This document shows, in pieces, positions 1 to 10,064 of a DNA stretch of 32,389 nt. The position numbers were made by a program, and so were the translations under genes. A model generated the notes under the pieces. It was not told the DNA's origin. It was given only the letters and a program-made list of their open reading frames with translations, and did not search any database. Origin of the DNA: Allorhizocola rhizosphaerae. Lineage in GTDB: Bacteria; Actinomycetota; Actinomycetes; Mycobacteriales; Micromonosporaceae. Where the stretch lies: the NCBI RefSeq assembly GCF_003426775.1, contig NZ_QJUG01000087.1:1-32389 (forward strand), in the 5' to 3' direction. Every line of letters starts with the position of its first letter. Position 1 is the stretch's first letter.

Positions 1-106
1 CTCCGCGCGCCGAGGGCGGCGAGCGGCCGCCGCGGGAGCCGCGCGAGGGCGGCGACCGCCCGCGGCGTGAAGGTGAGCCCAGGCGCGAGCGTCGCCAGCG
101 GCGCGA

Positions 107-110
<4 letters not shown>
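1..110 (+). CDS. pnp: Polynucleotide phosphorylase, C-terminal tail (partial)
   Basis: Reading from base 3, the frame is open to a TGA at 108-110. It encodes only an Arg/Glu/Pro-rich low-complexity tail (ending RRERRQRRE). Such charged tails follow the S1 domain in actinobacterial PNPase, a phosphorolytic 3'-5' exoribonuclease of RNA turnover. The stop overlaps the GTG start of the M16 peptidase (GTGA, 4 bp). In many actinobacteria pnp directly precedes this peptidase gene. No catalytic or RNA-binding domain lies inside the window, so the call rests on tail composition, frame and neighbour. The other two frames of this stretch also give Arg-rich peptides, but neither stops at the junction in this coupled way. 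Confidence 0.7.
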
Positions 111-2675
<2,565 letters not shown>

Positions 2676-2688
2676 TTCAGGAGCGTAC

Positions 2689-3867
2689 GTGACCAGGCGA
2701 GCGCAGATCATCGCGGTGGTGGTGCTCGCGCTGGTGGTGCTCGTGTTCGACGCGATCTTCACAGCGCGGCGCGGGTTCTTCGATCTCCGCGTCTACTACG
2801 GCGCCATCAACTTCTGGGTGCACGACGCCGGCGAGCTCTACGACTACGTGCGGCCGCGCAGCACCTATGGCTTCACCTATCCCACGTTCGCGGCGATCAC
2901 CATGCTGCCGATGGCCTTCCTGCCATGGCCGGTGGTGTTGGTCATCGCCTCCGCCGCCACCGTTGCGGTGACCGTCTGGTTGCTCTTCGAGCTTTTTCGG
3001 GGGTACGGCCAGAGCCCCTGGTTTGTCGTCGGAGTGGCACTGTGCCTGGTCGCGGCGTACGAGCCGATGCGGGAGACGTTCCTGTTCGGACAGGTCAACA
3101 TGCTGCTCGTCGGCTTGGTCGCGGCGGATCTGCTGCTGCTCGTGGGGCGGGGGTCGCGCTGGGCCGGAATCGGTGTCGGGCTGGCCACGGCGATCAAACT
3201 CACACCCGGCATCTTCATCGTGTACCTGCTCGTCACCAGGCGTTGGCGGGCGGCGCTCGTGTCGGTCGCCACCGCCGCGATCGCCACGCTGTTCGCGGCC
3301 GCGGTCGCGCCGGGCGCCTCGCGCGAGTTCTGGACGTCGGCGATCTGGGAGACCGACCGGGTGGGCTCCCTGTCGTACATCTCCAACCAGTCCCTGCGGG
3401 GTGTCGTGGCCCGGCTCGACCCCGGCCATCCGGACACCACGCTCTGGTTCGCCATGGTCGCCGGTGTGCTGGCGGTGTGGGCGGTGCGCGTGTGGCGGTC
3501 CGCCGCGCGGGGTGACGAGGTGCTCGGGCTCGCGTTGACCGGCGTGGTGGGAGTGCTCGTGAGCCCGGTGACATGGATTCACCACCTGGTGTGGGCGATC
3601 CCGGCGTTCGTGCTGCTGGTGCGGCGCGGTGGGCGGTGGCGCCTGGGGTTCGCCGCGCTCGCCTACATCGTGCTGTGCAGCCGCGTGGTGTGGGAGTACG
3701 AGCGCGACTTCGACGGCTGGCACGGCTTCGTGTCCGCCAACGCCTACGTTTGGATCATGTTGGCTTTACTATGCCTGACGCCCGCGCACAAGGGTCCAGC
3801 GGGCGATCGGGAAGCCGAGCTCGGTGCCGCGCGGGCGGAACGTCCCGGTCTCACCGTCGCGGCTTAG
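2689..3867 (+). CDS. GT87 (DUF2029) polyprenyl-phosphate-mannose alpha-mannosyltransferase-like membrane protein
   Basis: A 392-residue polytopic membrane protein with about ten hydrophobic segments. It has the GT87/DUF2029 hallmarks: FFDLRVYYGA near the N-terminus (Asp32 sits in the first extracytoplasmic loop, as the catalytic Asp does in PimE), YPTFAAITMLP, GQVNMLLVGL, TAIKLTPGIF, the ISNQSLRG motif and the WIHHLVW loop. Family members transfer mannose from polyprenyl-phosphomannose to lipoglycans outside the membrane. The acceptor here is unknown. The start is GTG 2689, preceded by CAGGAG at 2678-2683 with 5-nt spacing. Longer upstream starts would overlap the divergent GNAT gene. The last 99 bp overlap the convergent GNAT, so the charged tail after the final helix may be non-essential. 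Confidence 0.85.
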   Translation: MTRRAQIIAVVVLALVVLVFDAIFTARRGFFDLRVYYGAINFWVHDAGELYDYVRPRSTYGFTYPTFAAITMLPMAFLPWPVVLVIASAATVAVTVWLLFELFRGYGQSPWFVVGVALCLVAAYEPMRETFLFGQVNMLLVGLVAADLLLLVGRGSRWAGIGVGLATAIKLTPGIFIVYLLVTRRWRAALVSVATAAIATLFAAAVAPGASREFWTSAIWETDRVGSLSYISNQSLRGVVARLDPGHPDTTLWFAMVAGVLAVWAVRVWRSAARGDEVLGLALTGVVGVLVSPVTWIHHLVWAIPAFVLLVRRGGRWRLGFAALAYIVLCSRVVWEYERDFDGWHGFVSANAYVWIMLALLCLTPAHKGPAGDREAELGAARAERPGLTVAA

Positions 3868-4263
3868 CCCGTGCCGGGCGTAGAACCGTTGCGCCCGTTG
3901 GTTTTCTGCCAGCACCCACAGCCGGACCTCGGCCTGGGGCAGGGCATCGAGGGCCGCCGTGAACAGTGCGTCGGCTATGCCGGTACCCCAAAAGTCTGGA
4001 TGCACATAGATCGCATAGATCTCACCGATGCTTTCGTCGCCCCGGTAGGACCCGTAGTTCACAAACCCCACGACCCGGCCGTCCTGCTCAGCGACGAGGC
4101 TGTCGCCCGCCCGTCCGGCACGCCGCTCGGCCATCTCCGCCGGGTCGAGCGCATCGAGCGCGCTGCCGGGCAGGATCCCCGCGTAGGCACGCCGCCACGC
4201 AAGCGCGTGCACCTCGGCCGCCTGAAGGTGGTCCGCCGCCGTTTCCGGACGGAGTTTTGTCAT
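3769..4263 (-). CDS. GNAT family N-acetyltransferase
   Basis: A 164-residue GNAT. The N-terminus is KLRPETAADHLQAAEVHALAW, followed by the SLVAEQDGRVVGFVNYG strands. The acetyl-CoA segment IYAIYVHPDFWGTGIADALF and the WVLAENQRAQRFYARHGL motif are typical of RimI-like acetyltransferases acting on small molecules or protein N-termini. The protein is complete. It starts at ATG 4263 and its 3' end overlaps the mannosyltransferase gene by 99 bp. The start lies only 15-24 bp from that of the divergent YcaQ-like gene. Substrate unknown. It is not closely similar to the other GNAT at 2112-2675, so a recent tandem duplication is unlikely. Confidence 0.85.
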   Translation of the reverse strand: MTKLRPETAADHLQAAEVHALAWRRAYAGILPGSALDALDPAEMAERRAGRAGDSLVAEQDGRVVGFVNYGSYRGDESIGEIYAIYVHPDFWGTGIADALFTAALDALPQAEVRLWVLAENQRAQRFYARHGLSRDGETGTFRPRGTELGFPIARWTLVRGRQA

Positions 4264-4287
4264 ACCCGGAGGGTAGGTTTGCCGCCG

Positions 4288-5523
4288 ATGGAGACGCTAA
4301 CGATTTCGCAGGCGAGGCGGGTTGCCCTGGCGGCGCAGGGCTTCGCCGACCGAGTGCCGCAGGCTTCGATAAATACGCGCCATCTGCGCCGGGTCGTCGA
4401 GCGCACCGGGCTGCTCCAGATCGACTCGGTCAACGTGCTGCAGCGGGCGCACTACATGCCCGTTTACAGCCGCATCGGGGGTTACGACACCGCCCTGCTC
4501 GACCGGGCCAGCAGCCGCAAACCTCGCTGGCTGTTCGAATATTGGGGCCACGAGGCGTCGCTGCTCCCGGTGGAGCTGCACCCGCTGATGCGCTGGCGCA
4601 TGGCCACGGCCGACCGGGCCTGGGGCGGCCCGCGCAGCATCGCCCGCAGCCGGCCCGATTTGGTGCGGTGGGTGCTCGACGAGGTGCGGCAGCGTGGCCC
4701 GGTGACCGCGGCCCAGATCGAGGAGGATGTGCCGCGCGCCAAGGACAACTGGGGCTGGAACTGGTCTGACGCCAAGAAGGCGCTGGAGTGGCTGTTCTAC
4801 ACGGGCGAGGTCACGTCGGCGGGCCGCACGACGCAGTTCGCCCGGCGCTACGACCTTGCCGAGCGGGTGATCCCGGCCGAGATTTTGGCCCAGCCGACGC
4901 CGACGCAGGCCGATGCCTCGCGCCGCCTGATCGAGCTCGCCGCGCGGAGCCTGGGCGTGGCGGCCGAGGCGGAGCTTCGCGACTATTTCCGGCTCCCGCT
5001 GGAGTTCGCTCGGGCGGCGATCGCCGAGCTGGTCGAGGAGGGTGTGCTGATCCCGGTTCAGGTCAAGGGATGGAAGGCGGCGGCCTGGCGGCACCGCGAT
5101 GTCGCGGTGCCCCGCCGGGGCCGCCCGGTGTCCACATTGATCAGTCCGTTCGACCCGCTGATCTGGGAGCGGGCGCGCACGGAGCGGCTGTTCGGGCTGC
5201 GCTACCGGATCGAGATCTATGTGCCGTCGCACAAGCGGGTGCACGGTTATTACGTGCTGCCCTTCCTGCATGGCGATCGCTTCGTCGCGCGGGTCGACCT
5301 CAAGGCCGACCGGCAGGCGGGCGTGCTGCGCGTGCCCGCGGCCTGGTCCGAAGACGGCGCCGACCCGGGCGAGACCGCCGAGGCCCTGGGCACCGAGCTC
5401 CGCCGCCTGGCCACCTGGCTCGCCCTCGACGACGTCGCCCCACCCGACCGCGGCGACCTAGCCCCACTTTTCCGCCCCCGCCCTTCGCGCCGCACCCTTT
5501 CGCCTCGCGCCCCATCGCGTTGA
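4288..5523 (+). CDS. Winged-helix YcaQ/AlkZ-family DNA glycosylase-like protein (HTH_42)
   Basis: A 411-residue HTH_42 protein. The family includes E. coli YcaQ and Streptomyces AlkZ, DNA glycosylases that unhook interstrand crosslinks. Seen here: the N-terminal ISQARRVALAAQGF, the LLQIDSVNVLQRAHY block (residues about 42-56) and the Pro-rich PFDPLIWERARTERLFG segment near residue 290. The catalytic pair reads Gln44-x-Asp46, the QxD form I associate with the YcaQ-like branch rather than QxQ of AlkZ. An alkylated-base or crosslink repair role is inferred. ATG 4288 is assumed, but TTG 4279 is better spaced from GGAGGG at 4268-4273. The stop TGA lies inside the left arm of the dispersed repeat at 5519, so the basic Arg/Pro tail ends in repeat sequence. 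Confidence 0.82.
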   Translation: METLTISQARRVALAAQGFADRVPQASINTRHLRRVVERTGLLQIDSVNVLQRAHYMPVYSRIGGYDTALLDRASSRKPRWLFEYWGHEASLLPVELHPLMRWRMATADRAWGGPRSIARSRPDLVRWVLDEVRQRGPVTAAQIEEDVPRAKDNWGWNWSDAKKALEWLFYTGEVTSAGRTTQFARRYDLAERVIPAEILAQPTPTQADASRRLIELAARSLGVAAEAELRDYFRLPLEFARAAIAELVEEGVLIPVQVKGWKAAAWRHRDVAVPRRGRPVSTLISPFDPLIWERARTERLFGLRYRIEIYVPSHKRVHGYYVLPFLHGDRFVARVDLKADRQAGVLRVPAAWSEDGADPGETAEALGTELRRLATWLALDDVAPPDRGDLAPLFRPRPSRRTLSPRAPSR

Positions 5524-5577
5524 TCATGAACTTATGACCTTCTCTCGGCGGCGTGTCGTTTCCGAAACTTCATGATC
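5519..5577 (+). repeat. Dispersed palindromic repeat, copy A
   Basis: The left arm GTTGATCATGAA (5519-5530) pairs with TTCATGATC (5569-5577) over 9 bp. Between them lie CTTATG and the core CGGCGGCGTGTCG, shared with the copies at 30945 and, in reverse, 5598. The TGA of the left arm is the stop codon of the YcaQ-like gene. Copy B, in the opposite orientation, starts 21 bp downstream. Confidence 0.8.
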
Positions 5578-5597
5578 GGCGCCCGGCGCCGCAGGGG

Positions 5598-5659
5598 GTT
5601 GATCGTAAAGCTGGTGCCGCGACACCCCCGCCGAACATGGACATAAGTTTATGATCAAC
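5598..5659 (-). repeat. Dispersed palindromic repeat, copy B
   Basis: On the plus strand the arms are GTTGATCGTAAA (5598-5609) and TTTATGATCAAC (5648-5659), with one mismatch. Read on the minus strand it matches copies A and D: GTTGATCATAAACTTATGTC, then a CGGCGG/GTGTCG core. The TATGAT in the arm (5650-5655) resembles a -10 box. It ends 11 bp before the ATG of the diguanylate cyclase, so the repeat may contribute that gene's promoter. Confidence 0.8.
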
Positions 5660-5666
5660 TCTGTCG

Positions 5667-7250
5667 ATGTCTGGCGTATACGATCTGCGGGAGGATGGGC
5701 ACTCAAGCGGATGGGTGGAGTCGATGCGAGCGCGCCGGATCGGGCCCGATGAATGCGACGCCGATGCGTTGGGCCGACTGATCCGCAGCGGACGTCCGGC
5801 GGAGGCAGTGGTGCTCGCCGGCGTGGCGATCACGCGTGCGCGCGGTCCGGCAGAGATCGCCCGGGTGCTGCTGATGAAGCTGGGCGCGCTGCTCAACCTG
5901 GGCCGCACGAGCGAGTGCCCGGCCGTGGTCGACGAGGCCTACGCGGCGCTGACCCGGTGCGATGAGCCCGCGCTGCTGGGCGAGTTCCACGCGCTGGCCG
6001 CCAACGTCGCCTATCACCAGGGTTCGCTCGACCGCTGCGTCACGCACCTGGTCAGCGGCGGTCGGGCACTGGAGCGGGTGCGCAAGGCCGATCACATCGC
6101 CGCGATGGCCTGGCTCGACCTGGCGGTGACCTATTCCAACATTGGGTTCCACGGGCACGCGATGACGGCACACCAACGCTCGCAAGCCATTGCGGCCGCC
6201 GCTGACCTGGATCCGGTCGACTTTGCCCATCCCGAGATCCGCATCCGGTACGCGATATCCCTTGACCATCAGGGTGACTCCGAAATGTGCGCGCGGCTGC
6301 TGGCCGAGGCGCTCGACGAGCTCGGCCCGGACGACGTGGCGCCGTTCGAGCTGCCATACCTCGGCTATGCGCAAGCCCGCCTGGCAACCCTGCGCCCGCC
6401 GCCCGACGGCGGCCCTGGCCCGCTGATGTGGGCCGACGTCGACCCGACCGGCGAGGCAAACGAGCTGCGCCAGCTCGCCGACGCCTGCCTCGCGATCGCC
6501 GGCGGTCAGCCGAACCTGGCGCTGACCCGGCTAGCGCTGGCCGAGGCGTGCGTGACCGTGTTCGGCGCGGCGGAGGTGCCTCGCCTGCGCGCCATCGCCC
6601 ACGTCGCGCTCGGCGACCACGAGTCGGCCCACCGCGCGGAGCGCGATGTGGCGCGCCAGGTGTCGCAGTCGGTCAACCGGCTGCACGACCTGTTTGTGGA
6701 GGGCATCTCGGCCCGGCTCGACCACGACGAGCTGCGCCGGCGCGCCACGCAGTACGCCGACGAAGCGCACACCGATCCGCTGACCGGCCTGCCCAACCGG
6801 CGCCACCTGGAGCGGTACGTCGACGAGCTCACGGCGATGGGCAGGGTCGGCAGCATAGGCGTGGCAGACCTCGACGGATTCAAGATTGTCAACACCGTGC
6901 ACGGCCATCTGTCCGGGGATCGCGTGCTGCAGCGGGTCGCGGCGATCCTGACCCGGACCCTGCGCCGCGGCGATTTCCTGGCCCGCTTCGGCGGCGACGA
7001 GTTCGTCATCGTGCTGCCGGGCACCGATCCCGCCGAGGCGCAAGAGGTCTCCGAGCGCCTGGCCGCGGCGATCGCGGCCGACGACTGGGAGGCGATCGTG
7101 CCGGGCACACCCGTGACGCTGACCGTCGGCTGGGCCGAGCTCAACGCGCGCACGGGAATCCTGGCCGCATTTCAGGCCGCCGACATGGGGATGCTGCGCG
7201 CGAAGGCCCAGTGGCGCGCGGCGGGCGGGAAGGGTGCGGCAGCGCGATAA
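5667..7250 (+). CDS. TPR-containing diguanylate cyclase (GGDEF)
   Basis: A 527-residue cytoplasmic protein that should make cyclic di-GMP from two GTP. Residues about 30-340 form helical TPR-like repeats with no membrane segment. The GGDEF domain starts near HTDPLTGLPNRRHLERYVDE. It has an intact GGDEF at 442-446 and an inhibitory RxxD site (RRGD, 433-436) exactly five residues before it, so both activity and product inhibition are expected. No EAL or HD-GYP domain is present. In streptomycetes c-di-GMP controls development through BldD. ATG 5667 has no Shine-Dalgarno sequence and directly follows repeat copy B. ATG 5724 (MRARRIGPDE), behind GGGTGGAG, is an alternative. A DUF2752 gene follows after 9 bp. 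Confidence 0.9.
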   Translation: MSGVYDLREDGHSSGWVESMRARRIGPDECDADALGRLIRSGRPAEAVVLAGVAITRARGPAEIARVLLMKLGALLNLGRTSECPAVVDEAYAALTRCDEPALLGEFHALAANVAYHQGSLDRCVTHLVSGGRALERVRKADHIAAMAWLDLAVTYSNIGFHGHAMTAHQRSQAIAAAADLDPVDFAHPEIRIRYAISLDHQGDSEMCARLLAEALDELGPDDVAPFELPYLGYAQARLATLRPPPDGGPGPLMWADVDPTGEANELRQLADACLAIAGGQPNLALTRLALAEACVTVFGAAEVPRLRAIAHVALGDHESAHRAERDVARQVSQSVNRLHDLFVEGISARLDHDELRRRATQYADEAHTDPLTGLPNRRHLERYVDELTAMGRVGSIGVADLDGFKIVNTVHGHLSGDRVLQRVAAILTRTLRRGDFLARFGGDEFVIVLPGTDPAEAQEVSERLAAAIAADDWEAIVPGTPVTLTVGWAELNARTGILAAFQAADMGMLRAKAQWRAAGGKGAAAR

Positions 7251-7259
7251 GCTCACGGT

Positions 7260-7748
7260 GTGACCGAGGCGCACGCGCACTACACCGACTCGCCTGTCCT
7301 GCCGCCCCATCCGGTGGGGCGGTTCGCGCGGTTGCGCGCCCGCACGCCCGCCTGGCTCGCGCCGCTGGCGGTGCTGGGCTGCGTGGGTGCCGCGCTCGGC
7401 TACACGGCTTGGGCCAACCCGGCCGCGGGTGGAGCCGACGCCATGCCGACCTGTCTGATCAAGCTGACGACCGGGCTTGACTGTCCGGGCTGCGGCGGGA
7501 CGCGGGCAGCGTGGTATCTGATGCAGGGCGACATCCCGGCCGCCGCGCGCCACCATCTGCTCTTCGTTTTCGCGGTGCCGTTCGTGCTCTATATGTATGT
7601 GGCCTGGGCCGGCAAGGTCGCGTTTGGATGGCGGCTCCCGCAGATCCGGATAGGCCCCGCCGTCGTCGGGATTTTCCTCGGCGCCTGGGGTCTGTTCATG
7701 GTGATGCGCAACCTGCCGTGGGAGCCATTTACCTACTTCTACGTGTGA
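7260..7748 (+). CDS. DUF2752 membrane protein
   Basis: A 162-residue membrane protein. It has a hydrophobic segment at about 31-52, the DUF2752 signature CLIKLTTGLDCPGCGGTRA (conserved CPGCGGTRA) and two further hydrophobic segments toward the C-terminus. The CPxCG motif resembles a metal or disulfide site, but no activity is established for the family. The GTG start lies 9 bp after the diguanylate cyclase stop with no promoter-sized gap, so the two are probably co-transcribed. This makes it a possible partner or target of c-di-GMP signalling, which is only inference from position. It converges on the DUF4097 gene, with hairpins in between. Confidence 0.82.
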   Translation: MTEAHAHYTDSPVLPPHPVGRFARLRARTPAWLAPLAVLGCVGAALGYTAWANPAAGGADAMPTCLIKLTTGLDCPGCGGTRAAWYLMQGDIPAAARHHLLFVFAVPFVLYMYVAWAGKVAFGWRLPQIRIGPAVVGIFLGAWGLFMVMRNLPWEPFTYFYV

Positions 7749-7773
7749 GCGGAGCCGTTTTTGGCGCGAAGCG

Positions 7774-7862
7774 GCGAAAACACGTGGTGGACGTCCGATC
7801 CACCGGGCCTGACGTTTTTCGCGCAGCTATGGGCGGCCGCGAAGCGGTCCGCCCATAGCTGC
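7774..7862. terminator. Two stem-loops between convergent genes (probable bidirectional terminator)
   Basis: The stronger hairpin has 14-bp perfect arms, GCAGCTATGGGCGG (7823-7836) and CCGCCCATAGCTGC (7849-7862). A nested CCGC/GCGG with a GAA loop extends it. Just upstream, GGTGGA (7786-7791) pairs with TCCACC (7799-7804) inside GCGAAAAC (7774-7781) and GTTTTTCGC (7814-7822). They fill the gap between the convergent DUF2752 and DUF4097 genes. There is no long U-tract, as is common in actinomycete terminators. Confidence 0.75.
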
Positions 7863-7869
7863 TGCGGAA

Positions 7870-8670
7870 TCAAGCCGTTACTCGGCGCAGGCTGATGTCG
7901 CCGGAGGCTGTGCGCACTTTGACCGTCAGTTTGGCGCCGGTCTGCGGTTGTTCCGGTCCGGTCATCGACAGGTCGCTCGTGGTCTTGCCGGAGGCGGTGC
8001 TCACGTCCAGCCACACCCCCGTGCCAGCCGCGATTCCGACGGTGACGTCGCCGCTGGCCGTGTGCACCTTCACCTCCCCCTCACGGGCGACACCGACCTT
8101 CACATCGCCCGAGGCGGTCTTGGCCCGCACGTCGCGCTCGGCCCGGCCGACCGCGATGTCTCCGCTTGCCGTCGTGACGTCGGCGCCCTTGCCCACGTGC
8201 TGCACCTCGATGTCGCCGCTCGCGCTGTGCGCGCGCAGATCGCCGCCCACATAGCCGACGCGCACGTCACCGCTCGCACTGTTGATCGAGGTGTCTTTGG
8301 CCACGCGGTCGAGGCGCACGTCGCCGCTCGCGGTGTGCACGACCGCGTCGGCGTAGTTGCCGGAGCACTGCAGGTCCGCTGACGCGGACTTGACGGTGAG
8401 TGTGCTGTCGACCGGGATGGCGACGCGGATGTTCAGCTTGGGCCAGCGGAACAGCGACCATCCCTTGCCGTGTGGGGCGTGGACGACGAGGTCTCGTCCT
8501 TCGAGGGCGACTCTGGTCTGCTCGGCGGCCTCGCGGCTGGCGGTCGAGTTGTCAAAAGGCTCCACCGACACAGTGATGACGTCATGCTCTGCGGCGTCCA
8601 CATGGAGTGCTCCACCTGCGATGCGAATGTCGGCTTTGATCGGACCGGGGCTTGCGAACTCGTAATTCAT
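7870..8670 (-). CDS. DUF4097 beta-repeat (adhesin-like) protein
   Basis: A 266-residue protein without signal peptide or membrane helix. After an N-terminal beta region come nine S/T-A-S-G-D-like repeats at about 17-21-residue spacing (positions about 95, 113, 131, 149, 168, 185, 204, 225 and 254; the first and eighth are degenerate, and 29 residues separate the last two). They predict a right-handed beta-solenoid of the DUF4097 type. Function is unknown; such proteins are often called putative adhesins, but this one looks cytoplasmic. The ATG at 8670 follows GGGAGGG with 10-nt spacing. It lies downstream of the ribbon-helix-helix gene, a pairing that recurs in actinomycetes as I recall. The 85-bp gap contains a 28-bp perfect palindrome. 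Confidence 0.85.
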   Translation of the reverse strand: MNYEFASPGPIKADIRIAGGALHVDAAEHDVITVSVEPFDNSTASREAAEQTRVALEGRDLVVHAPHGKGWSLFRWPKLNIRVAIPVDSTLTVKSASADLQCSGNYADAVVHTASGDVRLDRVAKDTSINSASGDVRVGYVGGDLRAHSASGDIEVQHVGKGADVTTASGDIAVGRAERDVRAKTASGDVKVGVAREGEVKVHTASGDVTVGIAAGTGVWLDVSTASGKTTSDLSMTGPEQPQTGAKLTVKVRTASGDISLRRVTA

Positions 8671-8712
8671 GGCTATTGATCCCTCCCGTGCGGGTTTTGA
8701 GTGCGTCTGATC

Positions 8713-8740
8713 GCGCGGAAACGCGGCCGCGTTTCCGCGC
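8713..8740. promoter_or_regulatory. 28-bp perfect palindrome between RHH and DUF4097 genes
   Basis: GCGCGGAAACGCGG (8713-8726) is followed directly by its exact reverse complement CCGCGTTTCCGCGC (8727-8740) with no spacer. It lies in the 85-bp gap between the RHH regulator stop and the DUF4097 start. As RNA it would form a very stable hairpin (attenuator or processing site). As DNA it could be a dimeric repressor site. The sequence alone does not decide. Confidence 0.75.
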
Positions 8741-8755
8741 ACGTGGGAAGTGGGG

Positions 8756-9232
8756 TCAGGCTTGGGCGAAACCGGTGAAGTTGCGACCGATGTGGGAGCG
8801 CGGTGGGGGCGACATGGGCGGGCCGTGCAGGGCCATCGATGCGGCCCGCACCAGCCATGCGTTGACCGAGATGCCCTCTGCGCCCGCTGCCCGCTCGACC
8901 GCCTCCTTGAGTTGCTCCGGCAGGCGCAGCGTGAGCCGGGCGAGGTCACCGGAATCGGCGATCGGCGGCGGGGTCGGCGGCGCACTCGCCTCAGGGTGGG
9001 ACACCACGAGATCCGCCTCGCGCCCGCGCAACCGCACCTCGACCGTCGGCCCATCCAGTTTGGTGGTGATCTCGGCGGTGGCGTCGGCGAGCACCTCGAT
9101 CAGGCACAGCCTTGCCGCCGAGTCCAGCGCGGTGGCCAGCAGCTCGGCGGTCTGGGCCGCCTGCTGCCCGGCCGGTGCGGCCGCCGAGGTGAGGTCTCGC
9201 CGCAGCGATTCCAGGTACGGTGACAGATCCAT
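8756..9232 (-). CDS. HicB-like ribbon-helix-helix regulator
   Basis: A 158-residue protein. Residues 1-80 are a helical then beta domain resembling the N-terminal part of HicB-type antitoxins. A Pro-rich linker (about 85-92) joins it to a ribbon-helix-helix domain at about 98-134 (LARLTLRLPEQLKEAVERAA then ISVNAWLVRAA). No HicA-like toxin gene adjoins it. Instead the DUF4097 gene follows, so this is more likely a stand-alone regulator of that pair than half of a toxin-antitoxin system. The ATG at 9232 lacks a clear Shine-Dalgarno sequence. It abuts tandem TATGACRTCAC repeats at 9241-9264, likely its own operator, in the divergent region shared with thyX. Confidence 0.8.
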   Translation of the reverse strand: MDLSPYLESLRRDLTSAAAPAGQQAAQTAELLATALDSAARLCLIEVLADATAEITTKLDGPTVEVRLRGREADLVVSHPEASAPPTPPPIADSGDLARLTLRLPEQLKEAVERAAGAEGISVNAWLVRAASMALHGPPMSPPPRSHIGRNFTGFAQA

Positions 9233-9264
9233 GGCATCACTATGACATCACTTATGACGTCACG
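9230..9264. promoter_or_regulatory. Tandem 12-bp iterons, probable RHH operator
   Basis: Two head-to-tail units, TATGACATCACT (9241-9252) and TATGACGTCACG (9253-9264), differ at two positions. A degenerate third, CATGGCATCAC (9230-9240), covers the RHH start codon. The second contains the palindrome TGACGTCA. Short tandem half-sites are the usual target of ribbon-helix-helix repressors, so autoregulation is likely, possibly also affecting divergent thyX. Confidence 0.6.
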
Positions 9265-9302
9265 TCAATGTCGGTCCGAGGACAGGGACGGATGAGGGTA
9301 AT

Positions 9303-10064
9303 GTGCAGGCTGTGACGGAACTGGTACTGCCTCAGGTCAAGCTCATCGCGTGGACCCATTTCGAGCCCCCGGCCGACGTCCCGTGGTCCACCGACGCCGA
9401 CGGCGGTCAGGCGCTGGCCGAGTTCGCCGGGCGCGCGTGCTACCAGTCGTGGTCCAAGCCCAACCCGGCGACCGCGACCAACGCCGGCTACCTGCGCCAC
9501 ATCCTTGAGGTGGGCCACCTGTCCGTGCTTGAGCACGGCACCGCCACGTTCTACATGACCGGCGTTTCCCGCAGCTTCACGCATGAGCTGATCCGCCACC
9601 GCCACTTCTCCTATTCGCAGCTCTCCCAGCGCTATGTGCCCGAGCGCGAGGCCGCGATGGTCGAGCCCGACGTGATCGCCGCCGACCCCGAGCTGCACAA
9701 GAAGTTCGTCGAGGCCACCGAGGCGTCCGTGCGCGCCTACAACGAGCTGCTCGAAGGGCTCGAGGCCAAGTTCGCCGATGTCGCCAGCGCCACGCTGCGC
9801 CGCAAGCAGGCCCGTCAGGCGGCGCGCGCCGTGCTGCCCAACGCGACCGAGACGCGCATCGTGGTCACGGGCAATTACCGGGCCTGGCGCCACTTCATCG
9901 CCATGCGCGCGACCGAGACCGCCGACGTGGAGATCCGCGCGCTGGCCATCGAGTGCCTGCGCCAGCTGCAGGCGCACGCACCGCACGTGTTCGGCGACTT
10001 CACCATCAACGAGTTGCCCGACGGCTCGTCCGTCGCCGCCAGTCCCCTGACGTGGGAGTCTTGA
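9303..10064 (+). CDS. thyX: FAD-dependent thymidylate synthase
   Basis: A 253-residue flavin-dependent thymidylate synthase. It methylates dUMP to dTMP using methylene-tetrahydrofolate and NADPH, with FAD as cofactor. The diagnostic motif [13 protein letters not shown] (98-110) fits RHRxxSxxxxSxR exactly. The second substrate/FAD region is around [20 protein letters not shown] and [16 protein letters not shown] 9303 is preceded by GAGGG at 9294-9298. GTG 9312 (VTELVLPQ) is an equally reasonable start. The stop overlaps the dapA start by 1 bp. thyX-dapA-rnj is a conserved actinobacterial order. Confidence 0.97.
   Translation: MQAVTELVLPQVKLIAWTHFEPPADVPWSTDADGGQALAEFAGRACYQSWSKPNPATATNAGYLRHILEVGHLSVLEHGTATFYMTGVSRSFTHELIRHRHFSYSQLSQRYVPEREAAMVEPDVIAADPELHKKFVEATEASVRAYNELLEGLEAKFADVASATLRRKQARQAARAVLPNATETRIVVTGNYRAWRHFIAMRATETADVEIRALAIECLRQLQAHAPHVFGDFTINELPDGSSVAASPLTWES

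Noticed and set aside
8756-9232. HicAB toxin-antitoxin system
   Set aside because: The RHH protein resembles HicB, but there is no HicA-like or other toxin gene on either side; the partner is DUF4097.
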